Assembly (NCBI RefSeq): GCF_039536325.1
Contig: NZ_BAAAYO010000001.1
Span: forward strand, 496,001 to 560,000
DNA from: Paenibacillus_AB hodogayensis
GTDB taxonomy: Bacteria; Bacillota; Bacilli; Paenibacillales; NBRC-103111
Length of the DNA: 64,000 bases
Direction: 5' to 3'
Shown here: in pieces, positions 43,672 to 53,113 of the stretch
Layout of the letters: the number at the start of each line of letters is the position of its first letter
How positions within the stretch are numbered: the stretch's first letter is position 1
Program-made: the position numbers and the translations under genes
The notes under the pieces: generated by a model
The model's database searches: none
What the model was told of the DNA's origin: nothing
What the model saw: the letters and a program-made list of their open reading frames with translations, nothing else

Positions 43672-44688
43672 ATGGACAATCGTTATACGATAAGGCAGCT
43701 GTCGCAGTTCACCGGGATAAGTTTGCACACACTGCGTTATTACGAGAAGGAGGGAATTCTGCAAGAAATCGGACGGCTGCGTAACGGGCACCGTATTTAT
43801 GAGGAACGGGACCTGGCTTGGTTACAGCTTGTTGCGCGCCTGCGCAAAACCGGCATGTCGATTAGTCATATGAAACAACTGGCCGAATGGAGAATACGGG
43901 GGGCGGGCACCTTATCGGATCGCCGGAGCATACTCGAACAGCATCGCGAAAAGCTGCAGCGTCATATTGCGGAAATGCAGGACAATCTTGCAGCCTTAAA
44001 TCGTGAAATCGAGTTAAACCAGGCTTTGGACGATGACAATAGCGATATTTTGCGAGCGTATTACGCGCAGCGGGCAGCTCATTATGAACGAGTTTACTTT
44101 CGCGATGACCCTGTTCGCCAAAAGGAGCTGCTGGCTATCGAAAACGATCTGAGCCGTGCTCTAACCGGCAAGCAAGTGCTGGAAATTGCCTGCGGTACGG
44201 GATACTGGACACAAAAAGCCGCAAGAACGGCCCATATAACCGGGATCGACGCTTCCCCGGAAGCGTTAAAGATCGCTATGCATAAGGGGCTAGGGCCGGA
44301 ACAAGCGACCTTTCTCGATGGCGATGCCTATACGCTTCAAGCAGTCCCCGGTACGTTTAACGCTGCCCTTGCCATGTTCTGGTTCTCGCATGTCCCCAAA
44401 TCGCAAATTTTGAGTTTCTTGAACGGTTTGCATCAACGGATTGAAGCAAGGGCAGTTGTATATATGGCCGACAATGTACTGAACCCCGGGATTGGCGGCG
44501 AGCTTCTCGTCAAACCGGGTAAAGCCGATACTTACAAACGACGTGAACTACCCGATGGCAGCAAACACGAAATTCTCAAAAACTACTATACTCCAAAAGA
44601 ACTTCGCGACATTTTCGAACCATTCTCAACTGAACTGAATATCACGGTTGGCGATTGCTACTGGTGGCTGTCCTATCGGGTAAAGTAA
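43672..44688 (+). CDS. MerR-type regulator fused to a SAM-dependent methyltransferase
   Basis: 338 residues. MerR winged helix at about 4-72 (YTIRQLSQFTGISLHTLRYYEKEGIL, RNGHRIYEERDLAWL), dimerisation coiled coil at about 80-125, then a class I methyltransferase at about 130-335 with motif I VLEIACGTGYWTQ, motif II TGIDASPEAL and a region (AMFWFSHVP) typical of small-molecule methylases. Start ATG 43672 has GAAGGG 8 bases upstream. The methyltransferase may act as an enzyme or as a ligand-binding sensor; the fusion suggests self-regulated modification of a toxic compound. Converges with, and overlaps by 16 bases, the decayed C45 gene. Confidence 0.88.
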   Translation: MDNRYTIRQLSQFTGISLHTLRYYEKEGILQEIGRLRNGHRIYEERDLAWLQLVARLRKTGMSISHMKQLAEWRIRGAGTLSDRRSILEQHREKLQRHIAEMQDNLAALNREIELNQALDDDNSDILRAYYAQRAAHYERVYFRDDPVRQKELLAIENDLSRALTGKQVLEIACGTGYWTQKAARTAHITGIDASPEALKIAMHKGLGPEQATFLDGDAYTLQAVPGTFNAALAMFWFSHVPKSQILSFLNGLHQRIEARAVVYMADNVLNPGIGGELLVKPGKADTYKRRELPDGSKHEILKNYYTPKELRDIFEPFSTELNITVGDCYWWLSYRVK

Positions 44689-45348
44689 CCTTTGAAGGCG
44701 CCCTTTTTTTTCTGCATGGCCCATGCCAGTCGCGTATCCTCGGCGTACTTCACTCTGCTTGGGTTTCCTTCCGCCCTGAACAGAGTTAGATCGTTCAGCC
44801 GAACGATAAACGACCATAAGCTATCGAAATTCATTTCCTTCTTGTACTGACAGGCGAAGCCAAGCTTGCCGGATAAAATGCGCTTGGCCAGCTCGATGGC
44901 ATCGCAGCCGTGCCCGGACATGCGCAAAACGCGCAGAGCGGTTTCGTATCGCGTTTCGGAGAAAAACCAGTTTCCTTCCGGTCTTCCGTCGTAGACCAGC
45001 ATGGAGGGCTCCGTAAAATGGTTCGAGGTGATGACAAACCGCTCCCCCTCCTTCGGAGTCCGGACCGCCATCCGCTCCGAGCAGCATTCGACGACGGCCA
45101 TATCCCCGTGCTTGTCCGCCATCATGATGTTTTGAGACGCACCGATCGGCAAGCTGCGCAGCTGCCCGATCGCCTCCTGAACGCTCGAACGTGCACCGGA
45201 GTCCTTCGGACATCCCCCGGATCTCTTCGACGATCGGCGGATAATGCGCCTGCACGACGGCCAGCGACCGGAGACCGAACGCCTCCTGCCCCGGAGTCAA
45301 TTGAATAATCGCCTCAATCGGATGCCGCCAATAAGGATAAAAACTTGG
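44673..45348 (-). pseudogene. Decayed C45-family acyltransferase/peptidase (isopenicillin N acyltransferase-like)
   Basis: The 5-prime part (about 45348-45196) reads YWRHPIEAIIQLTPGQEAFG and HYPPIVEEIRGMSEGL, the N-terminal helices of C45 proteins. The frame then shifts, and from about 45190 reads SVQEAIGQLRSLPIGASQNI, MMADKHGDMAVVEC and the rest to 44673, the C-terminal part. The roughly 100 residues that normally lie between, including the autoproteolytic Cys nucleophile, are missing, and a stop closes the 5-prime end. So this is an internal deletion with frameshift. Intact relatives self-cleave and hydrolyse or transfer acyl groups on amides. Confidence 0.75.
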
Positions 45349-45642
45349 TTAAGGTTATCTGGGAAAGAGCGAATGGACAAGCTCACGTAGCTACCCTAAC
45401 ATTGAATGAAAAGAAGAAATGGAATCTGGTATCTGCGGAAGATATTTAAAAATGGAAGAAACGTTCGGAGAGACCGTTTGCGCTGAAGAAAACTCGCGAT
45501 CTATCGGCCAATTGGAACCGCTGCGACCTGCTCGGACGTCACTATTGAATTCAAAACAAGATATCGATGCATGCGTGCAATATGACACTCCTTGTCTTGT
45601 TTATGCCTTACGATAGAGACATATCCGGGAAAGGGGTAAACA

Positions 45643-46557
45643 ATGATGAAACCTTTGGAAGGAAAAGTAGCTTTGGTCGCAGGCGCTACACGCGGGGCCG
45701 GTCGGGGGATCGCTATCGAGCTCGGAGCGGCGGGTGCGACCGTGTACGTAACCGGCCGGTCCACACGGACCCAGCGCTCCGACTACAATCGTCCGGAAAC
45801 GATTGAAGAAACGGCAGCGCTTGTAAACGAGGCAGGCGGCACAGGCATCGCGGTTCAAGTGGATCATCTTATTCCCCACCAGGTCCAAGCCCTCCTTGCG
45901 CGCATCGAGAACGAACAAGGGAAACTGGACGTGCTCGTCAACGATATATGGGGAGCAGAGCATTTGATCGAATGGAATGTGCCGGTGTGGGAGCATTCGC
46001 TGGAAGGCGGACTTCGCATGCTTCGGCTTGCGATCGACACCCATATCATAACGAGCCATTATGCACTGCCCTTGCTGATCCGCGGCAACAGCGGACTGGT
46101 GGTGGAGATGACGGACGGGACGGCGGCTTACAACGACAAGCACTACCGGCTGTCGCTATTTTACGATTTGGCGAAAACGTCGGTGATTCGCATGGCCCAA
46201 TCTCTGTCCCGCGAGCTGCGGCCGCACGGATGCACGGCCGTCTCCGTTACGCCGGGCTGGATGCGCTCGGAGATCATGCTCGAAACCTTTGGCGTTCGGG
46301 AAGACAATTGGCGCGACGCGTTGGCGAAGGAGCCGCACTTCGTCATCTCGGAAACGCCGCGTTTTGTAGGACGTGCCGTGGCTGCCTTGGCCGGGGACCC
46401 CAAGGTTTCCCGCTGGAACGGTCTGTCGCTATCGAGCGGAGAGCTTGCGCAACAATACGGCTTCGATGATCTGGACGGCTCGCGGCCCGACGCCTGGCGG
46501 TATATGGCCGAAGTGCAGGATGCGGGCAAGCCCGCGGACGCTGCCGGTTATCGGTAA
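45643..46557 (+). CDS. SDR-family oxidoreductase
   Basis: 304 residues. Rossmann fold with nucleotide motif GATRGAGRGIA (TGxxxGxG type) at about 14-24, DVLVNDIWG in place of NNAG, and active-site region with Tyr-x-x-x-Lys replaced by a Tyr165-like segment FYDLAKTSVIRMAQSLSREL, ending DGSRPDAWRYMAEV as in a large group of uncharacterised SDRs. NAD(P)-dependent reduction of a carbonyl is expected. AAGGGG precedes the ATG pair at 45643/45646. The gene-poor 45349-45642 before it has no clear feature beyond a 38-codon coding-like stretch. Confidence 0.88.
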   Translation: MMKPLEGKVALVAGATRGAGRGIAIELGAAGATVYVTGRSTRTQRSDYNRPETIEETAALVNEAGGTGIAVQVDHLIPHQVQALLARIENEQGKLDVLVNDIWGAEHLIEWNVPVWEHSLEGGLRMLRLAIDTHIITSHYALPLLIRGNSGLVVEMTDGTAAYNDKHYRLSLFYDLAKTSVIRMAQSLSRELRPHGCTAVSVTPGWMRSEIMLETFGVREDNWRDALAKEPHFVISETPRFVGRAVAALAGDPKVSRWNGLSLSSGELAQQYGFDDLDGSRPDAWRYMAEVQDAGKPADAAGYR

Positions 46558-46792
46558 GCTTGCCGAAACGCTGAAGGCCGTGCAGATCGACTCTCCGGGC
46601 GATCGAGAGCCGTATGTGCGCCGGTTAATGGAACGCGGGCTGACGCTTGAGGAGCGAATACTTTGTATGAATGCGAATTGCATTTGTACGAAAGCAGCAA
46701 TGCCTCCCTTCCCTTCGCATACGCGCCGAGTATGAAAATTTCTTTCGGGACGGTCGGGGAGTAATGTAAGCAAGCCTCCGGAACCGGTAACG

Positions 46793-46845
46793 CAAATGCT
46801 GCCCGACCCAGTCCGTAACTTGGCGGAAGGGCGGAGCAGCATTTG
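46793..46845. repeat. 10-bp inverted repeat in a gene-free stretch
   Basis: CAAATGCTGC (46793-46802) and GCAGCATTTG (46836-46845), 33 bases apart, without a T run. The stretch 46558-46883 holds otherwise an open frame without start site; the hairpin could end either flanking transcript, as both run toward it. Confidence 0.45.
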
Positions 46846-46883
46846 GGTGTTCTGGTATATCCGTACGCAGGACTTACGTGCTC

Positions 46884-47768
46884 CTATACGCCTTCCCGGT
46901 GATCGGCGAGAGCTTCCTCGATCAGGCGCCGCGCTACGCCAGCGAACACGGGGTTGTAGCTTGCGTAGTAGGGAAGGGCAATCACCCCTACGGACAACGC
47001 CCAGCCGCGACTACGCGCCCAAGTTGCGTCGTCGATGGAGAAAGCCCCGCGCAGCTTGTCCCGGTCGGCGACGGAAAGCAAATTCCAAGCGAACAGCCAG
47101 TCGCATGCCGGATCTCCTACGGCCAATCCCCCAAAGTCGATGACGGCGCTTAGCCGGCCTTGTTCGAACAGCAGGTTTCCGGCAAGCAGATCGCCATGAA
47201 ACCAAACGGGCACTCCTTGCCACAGCGGTGCCTGAAGGGCCCTCTCCCAAGCGCGAAGGATGGCATCCGTATTCATCAGGCCGGACAATTCCCCGGTCGC
47301 CTGGCGGACAGCGGCATCCCGCGTAGCGAGCGGTACGCCGCGGAAAAAGTTATGCCGGCCCGGAGGCGGTCCCCCGCTGGCGTCAAGCCCGTGCAGAGCT
47401 TCTACGAATTGTCCCAGCAAAACCGCCGTTTGGTATGGATCGTCGATCCGCCCGCCAATCCCGTTCTCCCCGGGAAGCCAGCGGTATACGGACCAGTGCC
47501 AGGGGTAGCTTTCGCCGGGGGAGCCCCGAACGAGCGGCGCAGGGACGGCAAGCGGCAAATACGGCGCAAGGACCGGCAGCCAGCGGTACTCCTTCTTCAC
47601 CTGCTCTGATCCCTCTTCGTCAAAGGGCAAGCGAACTACCATATCTTCGCCCAGTCTATAAATGGCATTCACCGTCCCCGTTGAGCTGAACGGCTCCAAT
47701 GAAAGGTGCGCCCATTTCGGAAACTGCTCGGCGAGCAATCTTTTCAAGCCGGCTGTATCGATCGTCAT
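46884..47768 (-). CDS. Aminoglycoside phosphotransferase-family kinase
   Basis: 294 residues. APH fold with nucleotide-binding N-lobe (VNAIYRLGEDMVVRLPF), catalytic loop WFHGDLLAGNLLFE with Asp base, and metal-binding VIDFGGLAVGDPACD. Members phosphorylate aminoglycosides, macrolides or other hydroxyl compounds. The wording is closest to a broad uncharacterised clade, so no drug can be named. Stands alone. Confidence 0.88.
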   Translation of the reverse strand: MTIDTAGLKRLLAEQFPKWAHLSLEPFSSTGTVNAIYRLGEDMVVRLPFDEEGSEQVKKEYRWLPVLAPYLPLAVPAPLVRGSPGESYPWHWSVYRWLPGENGIGGRIDDPYQTAVLLGQFVEALHGLDASGGPPPGRHNFFRGVPLATRDAAVRQATGELSGLMNTDAILRAWERALQAPLWQGVPVWFHGDLLAGNLLFEQGRLSAVIDFGGLAVGDPACDWLFAWNLLSVADRDKLRGAFSIDDATWARSRGWALSVGVIALPYYASYNPVFAGVARRLIEEALADHREGV

Positions 47769-47807
47769 ATTCTCCCTCTACCTCCCCATCTCCACCCGAT
47801 TCCCGTC

Positions 47808-47905
47808 CTAGTACATTGTCAACGCTAAAAATGTGCCTTATTCGAGCTTGCAACTGTTCATTTCTGCAGGACGCAGCCACATGATAAGAGTTGACAATGT
47901 ACTAG
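47808..47905. mobile_element. 98-bp miniature inverted-repeat element, copy 1
   Basis: CTAGTACATTGTCAAC (47808-47823) and GTTGACAATGTACTAG (47890-47905) are perfect 16-bp terminal inverted repeats. The whole 98 bases recur in opposite orientation at 56150-56247 with 10 mismatches by my count. Both ends form CTAG, as expected if the target was CTAG. No coding capacity. Nothing else is seen in 47769-47996. Confidence 0.8.
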
Positions 47906-47996
47906 AAGTAAGCAAAACTGACCATTCCCTTCTTCATCTTCTTTGCATTCAACGGCTGATTTGACCACCAATGGAGGCCATATTCAAACCAACTCG

Positions 47997-49568
47997 TCAA
48001 GGAACAGATCGGGTGGCTGAATTTTGTGACGTCGTGTTGTCATGGATCAGTCTGTATTGCTCTGCGTATTCACGCATCATTTGACGCACATAAAGATCCT
48101 CCTTCAGCCGGGCAATGTAGTAATCCCATTCTTGTATCGGAGTCTCTCCAGTAATGACTTGGGTCAATAACATGTTTTTATCTTTGAATAAATCTGCAAA
48201 CCGGCTTATATATGTGTCTGATACGAGTCCTTGCAGCGGTGTTGGCACTCCAACCCTGGCATACTCCTCAGACAGTCGAATTTGTCGCTCATTGAAATCT
48301 CCTGTAGCTTTCGGAGTAACCGCCTTGGCATGCGGGTCGTAATAGCCTACGCCAATCGAAAGATCTCCTATTTCCTCCTTCCGCAACGCCTCATTAATCC
48401 GAATCGTCCCGTTGTCCAGCACATCATAATGTTGTCCCTTCAACCCATACCGTTCGAAGTCCTTAAACGTTTGTGTTGCCGTTTGATCAAGAATGGTAAG
48501 AATACGCTCCACTTTTGACTTTGGAACGTGGGAAGCAATCATAAGCACGCCTAGATAACCCTGTGGTTGAAAGCTGCTATACCCGCCAGGACCTCTCAAT
48601 GGAGACAGCGTAATCCATTCCGCTTCCGGATCGCGGTTCTTCGTCTCCAGTTGAATATCCCACAGTCCGTTCAGCGGATTGCCGATCGAACCAGCCCTGC
48701 CGTTCTTAGCCAGCTCTCTCTCCTGACCGTACAACTGCAGCATATACATCGGCGGGATAACGCCTTCCATATACAAATCCCGAAACCATACGATCATATC
48801 ACGATAACCCGCGGTCATAAACGGGATCAACAAATGGTCCCCCTCGAATGTAGGAGTATTGACTCCGAAAGCAGAGCCTAGCGGACCGGCAGCTGCGTTT
48901 AAAGTCGGCCCGTAGACGGTCAAGCCATATGTATCTCTATTATTATTCCCATCCGGATCAAGCTTGGTGAACGCGCGCAGAGCCTCCGTATATTCTTCAA
49001 TTGTACGGGGGATGGGCAGGCCCAACTTGTCCAACCAGTCTTTCCGGATATGAAGGGCCTGATCGGTCAAGCCAGTCGGCCGGGGAATACCGTACAATTT
49101 GCCGTAGATCTTCGCGTTATCCCATATTGTCTTCGGAATGCGCGCAAGATTCGGATACTTGCGGGAGTCACTAAGATACGGAGTGAGGTCGTGAAACGCT
49201 CCTTGCCGTATGGCTCCAAGACTCGATGCCAGGTATGGATCGAGATTCAAGACGATATCCGTCAGCTTCTGTGAGATTAAGTCCATCTGGAACTGATTGT
49301 GGTAGTTGTTATAGGGGATCGCCCGGATTGAAAGTTTTACCCCCATCCGCTGCTGCAGCTCACGATAAAAAGAGCTAGAAAAATCAGGGGAACTGCTGTA
49401 TAGAACTGTCGTTATGCTGACCGTAATTGGCTGGTCCGAACCTGGTGCGCTTTGCTGGAGACTCGAGGCATCGGAACCGAACAGCTTAAGGCAGCCTGAG
49501 AGCAGGGCAGGTCCGAGCAGCGCGAGTGAAACTTTCTTCACGTGTTGGAATGTGAGCATCACGGACAA
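47997..49568 (-). CDS. Extracellular solute-binding lipoprotein
   Basis: 523 residues. Lipobox LLSGC at about 22-26, then a family 1-type binding fold (QMDLISQKLTDIVLNLDPYLASS, KDWLDKLGLPIPRTIEEYTEALRAFTKLDPDGNNNRDTYGLT). The calcium-type DPDGNNNRDTYG loop parallels the lipoprotein at 22298. GGAGGGG lies upstream of a TTG at 49568; ATG 49559 is an alternative start. Last gene of the leftward glycan cluster; no permease genes accompany it, so it must share a transporter or act as a sensor. Confidence 0.88.
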   Translation of the reverse strand: MSVMLTFQHVKKVSLALLGPALLSGCLKLFGSDASSLQQSAPGSDQPITVSITTVLYSSSPDFSSSFYRELQQRMGVKLSIRAIPYNNYHNQFQMDLISQKLTDIVLNLDPYLASSLGAIRQGAFHDLTPYLSDSRKYPNLARIPKTIWDNAKIYGKLYGIPRPTGLTDQALHIRKDWLDKLGLPIPRTIEEYTEALRAFTKLDPDGNNNRDTYGLTVYGPTLNAAAGPLGSAFGVNTPTFEGDHLLIPFMTAGYRDMIVWFRDLYMEGVIPPMYMLQLYGQERELAKNGRAGSIGNPLNGLWDIQLETKNRDPEAEWITLSPLRGPGGYSSFQPQGYLGVLMIASHVPKSKVERILTILDQTATQTFKDFERYGLKGQHYDVLDNGTIRINEALRKEEIGDLSIGVGYYDPHAKAVTPKATGDFNERQIRLSEEYARVGVPTPLQGLVSDTYISRFADLFKDKNMLLTQVITGETPIQEWDYYIARLKEDLYVRQMMREYAEQYRLIHDNTTSQNSATRSVP

Positions 49569-49592
49569 AACTCCCCTCCATGCAGAACTTCA

Positions 49593-49630
49593 AAGGGAAT
49601 CTAGCCTGTCGTTCTCAGGCAGATTCCCTT
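49593..49630 (-). terminator. Hairpin between the two binding-protein genes
   Basis: AAGGGAATCT-A-GCCTG (49593-49608) pairs with CAGGC-A-GATTCCCTT (49616-49630). Strong stem, short T tract on the left side, so a terminator or attenuator after the first binding-protein gene. Confidence 0.65.
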
Positions 49631-49649
49631 GCTGCTCAATTAATTATAC

Positions 49650-50960
49650 TTATTTTCCGCCTGACTGTTCGGCAATTTTTTTGTCCACTCGTTCTCCGGC
49701 TTCACGCAACGCCGTGTTCACGTCCGTTCCAGCCATGACGGCATTCAGCGCAGCGCTGGTCTCCGCATTAGCTATGGACTGATATTTCGTCTTAATCGTC
49801 GGCTGAGCAAACGTTTTCGGTAGAGCAGCCTTTATGTTTTTCCCTTTGTATTCCGGAATATCGGCGCCGATCTGCTGTGAAAGCGATTGGTCTTTCAGTA
49901 TCGGAATGTAGCCATTGCGCACCACAAACTCCTGGAATTCGTTCGAAGTGAGGTACGTCAGTACTTGGAACGCGGCATCACGGTTCCGGCTAGTTTTGGA
50001 CATAAAGAAGAAGTTCGGGTACGACTGCGAGCCGATATCCGGTTTTTCTTTAAATACCGGCAAGGAAACCGTGTCCCAATTCACCATATCTTTATAGGTC
50101 CTACCTGCTCCGTGCAAAGTTAAAAACATCGCAATCGTTTTGTTCTTGTAAAATGGATCCTGTTCGTTCACAAAGAAAAACTTATTTCCTGGCATGCCGT
50201 TCCCAGGTATTTGATAGAAGCGGGTCAGGTTCTCAAATGCTTGTTTGAAATTGTCTGCGGTGAACAGCGACTTGTTCGTAGTAAAATCGATATGGGCGGC
50301 GCCAAATTGGTTAAGCATCATGATGTGTTCGAAGGCCATCGACAGTCCCCGATACTGGACATCGCTGTCTTTTCGGGTCGTTTTCTTTGCAATCTCGTAT
50401 AGTTCGTCCCATGTCATACCATCTTTCGGGTAAGACACTCCAAATCTGTCGAAGATATCCTTATTATAAAATAGAACTCCTGTAGTCGTCCATGCCGGGA
50501 GTCCATATACTCCGCCATTTGCCAGCTTTTTTTGTATCTCGACTGTAGTCGGCTCCAACTTGGACAGATCGTATTTATACTTTGCGATCAGGTCACTGAT
50601 GTCGCTTTGCATCTGCATATCGAATACGATGCTGCCCGTCGAACTGGTAATAATATCAGCATTTCCACCAGATGCGATCAAGTTTTCCAGCGATCTTGAG
50701 TTTTCTTGCGGAATGATAGTAATTGTGTACTTAGGGAATTTTTCTTTGAGCTTGCTGCCATAGTTATCCATGATCCATTCGAGCTTGTTGCCTGAGCTGT
50801 CGTATATTGTAAGCTCAGCCGGTTGATCAGCAATATTGGGATTGCCTGCGGCAGAGTCACCTTCGGAGTCTCTAGGCTTCTGACTACCGCAAGCTGCAAG
50901 TATGAACAAGCACAGCATGGCGGCTGCGTATTTTGTAAATTTTTTATGATTGGCTGACAT
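49650..50960 (-). CDS. Family 1 extracellular solute-binding lipoprotein
   Basis: 436 residues. Lipobox LAAC at about 22-25 and a maltose-binding-protein-like fold (YGLPAWTTTGVLFYNKDIFDRFGVSYPKDGMTWDELYEIAKKTT, DVNTALREAGERVDKKIAEQ end). GGAGG precedes the ATG. Lies 39 bases after the GH30-type gene, so probably co-transcribed and binding its products. No permeases nearby. Confidence 0.9.
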   Translation of the reverse strand: MSANHKKFTKYAAAMLCLFILAACGSQKPRDSEGDSAAGNPNIADQPAELTIYDSSGNKLEWIMDNYGSKLKEKFPKYTITIIPQENSRSLENLIASGGNADIITSSTGSIVFDMQMQSDISDLIAKYKYDLSKLEPTTVEIQKKLANGGVYGLPAWTTTGVLFYNKDIFDRFGVSYPKDGMTWDELYEIAKKTTRKDSDVQYRGLSMAFEHIMMLNQFGAAHIDFTTNKSLFTADNFKQAFENLTRFYQIPGNGMPGNKFFFVNEQDPFYKNKTIAMFLTLHGAGRTYKDMVNWDTVSLPVFKEKPDIGSQSYPNFFFMSKTSRNRDAAFQVLTYLTSNEFQEFVVRNGYIPILKDQSLSQQIGADIPEYKGKNIKAALPKTFAQPTIKTKYQSIANAETSAALNAVMAGTDVNTALREAGERVDKKIAEQSGGK

Positions 50961-50999
50961 GGATAATAACCTCCTGGAGATTGTATCGGGCTTTAAGAA

Positions 51000-52838
51000 T
51001 CATTGTTCGGTAAGCGAAGTGATGCTATTGGGCGCAAGCGTAAAGACGGCTCCGCCGGACGATGTGCTGGTGACCGCAGGTAGTGCTTGGTAACGCACTT
51101 GATCATCGCTCGTTATCAAATTAAATGTGCGGGTGCCAGCCATCAATTGTACGACATGATCGGTCTCCTCTGAAGTGTTGATAAGGACTATTTCCAGCTT
51201 TCCGTCCGGCTTCTTGAAGGCCAAAGTGAGCACATCGCTCACTGAATCAGCTGCGATGCGGACCGACCCGGCTGGAATGCCGTTATGGAAATGCTTCAGC
51301 ATATCATAGACTGGATACCACGTCTTCAACCAGTGATTGTAGGCGGTCAAACCGCCCGTATCGGTGGCCGAATAACAAAAGTAATAAATAAGACTGACAT
51401 TGCCGTATTCAAGCAAATCGTAGTATGCGAGGGCGTTTTTCATGGCTCGAAGCCATGTGTTTTTGTCCGACAGTTGCCCGTGCGTCTGAGCTTCGGCTTC
51501 GCCCACGACTAGCTTTGCTTGATACGAAACGGACGTGTTGTTGTAAGCTTTAAGTCCTTCGAGTGTTCGGTCATAGGAGTGATACGACAAAACATTGAGA
51601 ATGCCGTTCGTATCGTTTTGAAATACGGTATCGGTCCATTCTGCTGCGTTCAAGGTCGCGGTATTTGTCTCGCCGCCCACATACTCCGCATCATACTGAT
51701 GTGCTTCCAGCTTGGTTTTCAGCTTCTGAGTCAAAGAAACATAGCGTTCCGGCGTAATTCCCTTAATATACACGCCTCCGTACAATGGCTCATTAACAAT
51801 CGAAATGTAGTCGAATATGATACCATATTGGTCTCGGGCGTATAAAAGATATCCAGCGAGACTCTCTACGAATTCGTCATCCATACCAATCGGAAGCTCC
51901 ATCTGCGCGCCATTCCAGTTATAGCCGGCAGGTTTCCCTGCTATCCAGTCAGGGAAGCGCCATGGGCTGAAATGAAGCTTTATCCCTCTTTGCATAAGTT
52001 CCTGCAAGCCGAGGAATTCTTCGTGAACTTCGCCTGTGTCTCCAGCAGCAAACTGGCTCCATTGGAAATCGTGCGGATCGGAGTTGTCGTTTTGTTCCTC
52101 CAGTTTGTGCCAAATGGAGACATTGCGAACATGAGTTGTCGTCAACTCCGTAAGCATTTTGTTCATGTATTCGGGATCGGCTTCCTCAAATCGCTTCATC
52201 TGTCGTGTGTAAATATTGCCTCCCCACCCATCGATCGTCTGGTGGTAGACTGCATCGTTCACACCAATTGTTACTTGCATCGGCACCTCTTCATATACTT
52301 CAATTTCCAATAGTCTTGCAATCGAGTCGAACTTGTTTGAGTCCGTAATATATATCCTCAGCTTGTGCGTCGTGACCGGCGAAAAGCTGAGATCGTTATA
52401 CTGTCCCAGATATCCGTCTTTGTCGTTGTTCACGACAGAAGCCGCGTTTTGCCACTGGGTCCCGTCCCAATACTGGACATCATATGTGATGATTTGCCAA
52501 TTGGCGCTGGTGACATTCCCGCTCCAAACTTTAACTTGGCTTACTGTCCGCTCCGAACGCCATTCCAATTGAAGCCAGTGCGGCTCCAACCTGTCCCATT
52601 TAGACAGCCAGCGGTTTTCGCTGGAGTTCTTGATTCCGTTAACTGCCTTGTCCGGGGAGTATGTAACTCCTCCGGATACGTTGGTCGAGCTTGCAGTCAG
52701 GAATGCGGACGGGGCTATATTGACCGATACAGCGTTGACACTTTCTGTCCCCCCCCCTGTGAGCAGGAAGGTTATGCCCGCTAGAAGGCCAATTAGCAAC
52801 TTGTTGAAGCGAATACTAAATGTTCGCAATGTCTGCAT
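51000..52838 (-). CDS. Secreted GH30-type glycosidase with N-terminal F5/8C (CBM32-like) domain
   Basis: 612 residues. Signal peptide about 1-35; F5/8 type C sugar-binding domain about 38-175 (NRWLSKWDRLEPHWLQLEW, SIARLLEIEVYEE); catalytic TIM barrel about 185-530 with acid/base Glu350 in ISIVNEP and nucleophile Glu447 in VVGEAEAQ; small beta domain to the end (DVLTLAFKKPDGKLEIVLINTSEE). GH30 includes beta-1,6-glucanases, xylanases and galactanases; the exact bond is not deducible. ATG 52838 follows GAGGGG; a longer reading to 52898 lacks a ribosome binding site. Confidence 0.88.
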   Translation of the reverse strand: MQTLRTFSIRFNKLLIGLLAGITFLLTGGGTESVNAVSVNIAPSAFLTASSTNVSGGVTYSPDKAVNGIKNSSENRWLSKWDRLEPHWLQLEWRSERTVSQVKVWSGNVTSANWQIITYDVQYWDGTQWQNAASVVNNDKDGYLGQYNDLSFSPVTTHKLRIYITDSNKFDSIARLLEIEVYEEVPMQVTIGVNDAVYHQTIDGWGGNIYTRQMKRFEEADPEYMNKMLTELTTTHVRNVSIWHKLEEQNDNSDPHDFQWSQFAAGDTGEVHEEFLGLQELMQRGIKLHFSPWRFPDWIAGKPAGYNWNGAQMELPIGMDDEFVESLAGYLLYARDQYGIIFDYISIVNEPLYGGVYIKGITPERYVSLTQKLKTKLEAHQYDAEYVGGETNTATLNAAEWTDTVFQNDTNGILNVLSYHSYDRTLEGLKAYNNTSVSYQAKLVVGEAEAQTHGQLSDKNTWLRAMKNALAYYDLLEYGNVSLIYYFCYSATDTGGLTAYNHWLKTWYPVYDMLKHFHNGIPAGSVRIAADSVSDVLTLAFKKPDGKLEIVLINTSEETDHVVQLMAGTRTFNLITSDDQVRYQALPAVTSTSSGGAVFTLAPNSITSLTEQ

Positions 52839-53067
52839 AAGTTCCCATACCCCTCTTTTTTCAAAATCTTCTTTCATAAAAAAATACTGCCGTGTCAACT
52901 TCCCCGATGGTCACTTACGGGAGTAGAAGCTTTCCTCCTTTCGCGGTCCATCATAGAATGAAACGTTCGGCATGGGTACAGTCGAATAGTTGTGCGGGAA
53001 CATATCAAACCTGACGCCCCGAAAGCGCTCTGCAGCAAAGGAAGTTGCCTAGGCACAAATTGCAGCC

Positions 53068-53113
53068 GGCCTTTTTTTGCTCCCTGTCATCAGCACAAAA
53101 GCAAAAAAAGGCC
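53068..53113. terminator. 13-bp perfect inverted repeat with T/A runs
   Basis: GGCCTTTTTTTGC (53068-53080) and GCAAAAAAAGGCC (53101-53113), 20 bases apart. May work as a terminator in either direction or be a remnant of a mobile element. Apart from this and the next terminator, the gap 52839-53421 has no gene. Confidence 0.5.

Noticed and set aside
45330..45449. Plus-strand open stretch reading KVIWERANGQAHVATLTLNE and onward to a stop at 45447
   Set aside because: Looks coding-like but is only about 38 codons, has no start with ribosome binding site and no family I recognise; possibly the end of a lost gene.
46558..46735. Open frame after the SDR gene containing RRLMERGLTLEERILCMNA
   Set aside because: No start codon with ribosome binding site, and the SDR protein already ends normally, so a frameshifted extension is unlikely.
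47906..47996. Minus-strand reading WFEYGLHWWSNQPLNAKKMKK next to the 98-bp element as a transposase end
   Set aside because: Too short and not matching any transposase signature I know; likely chance.
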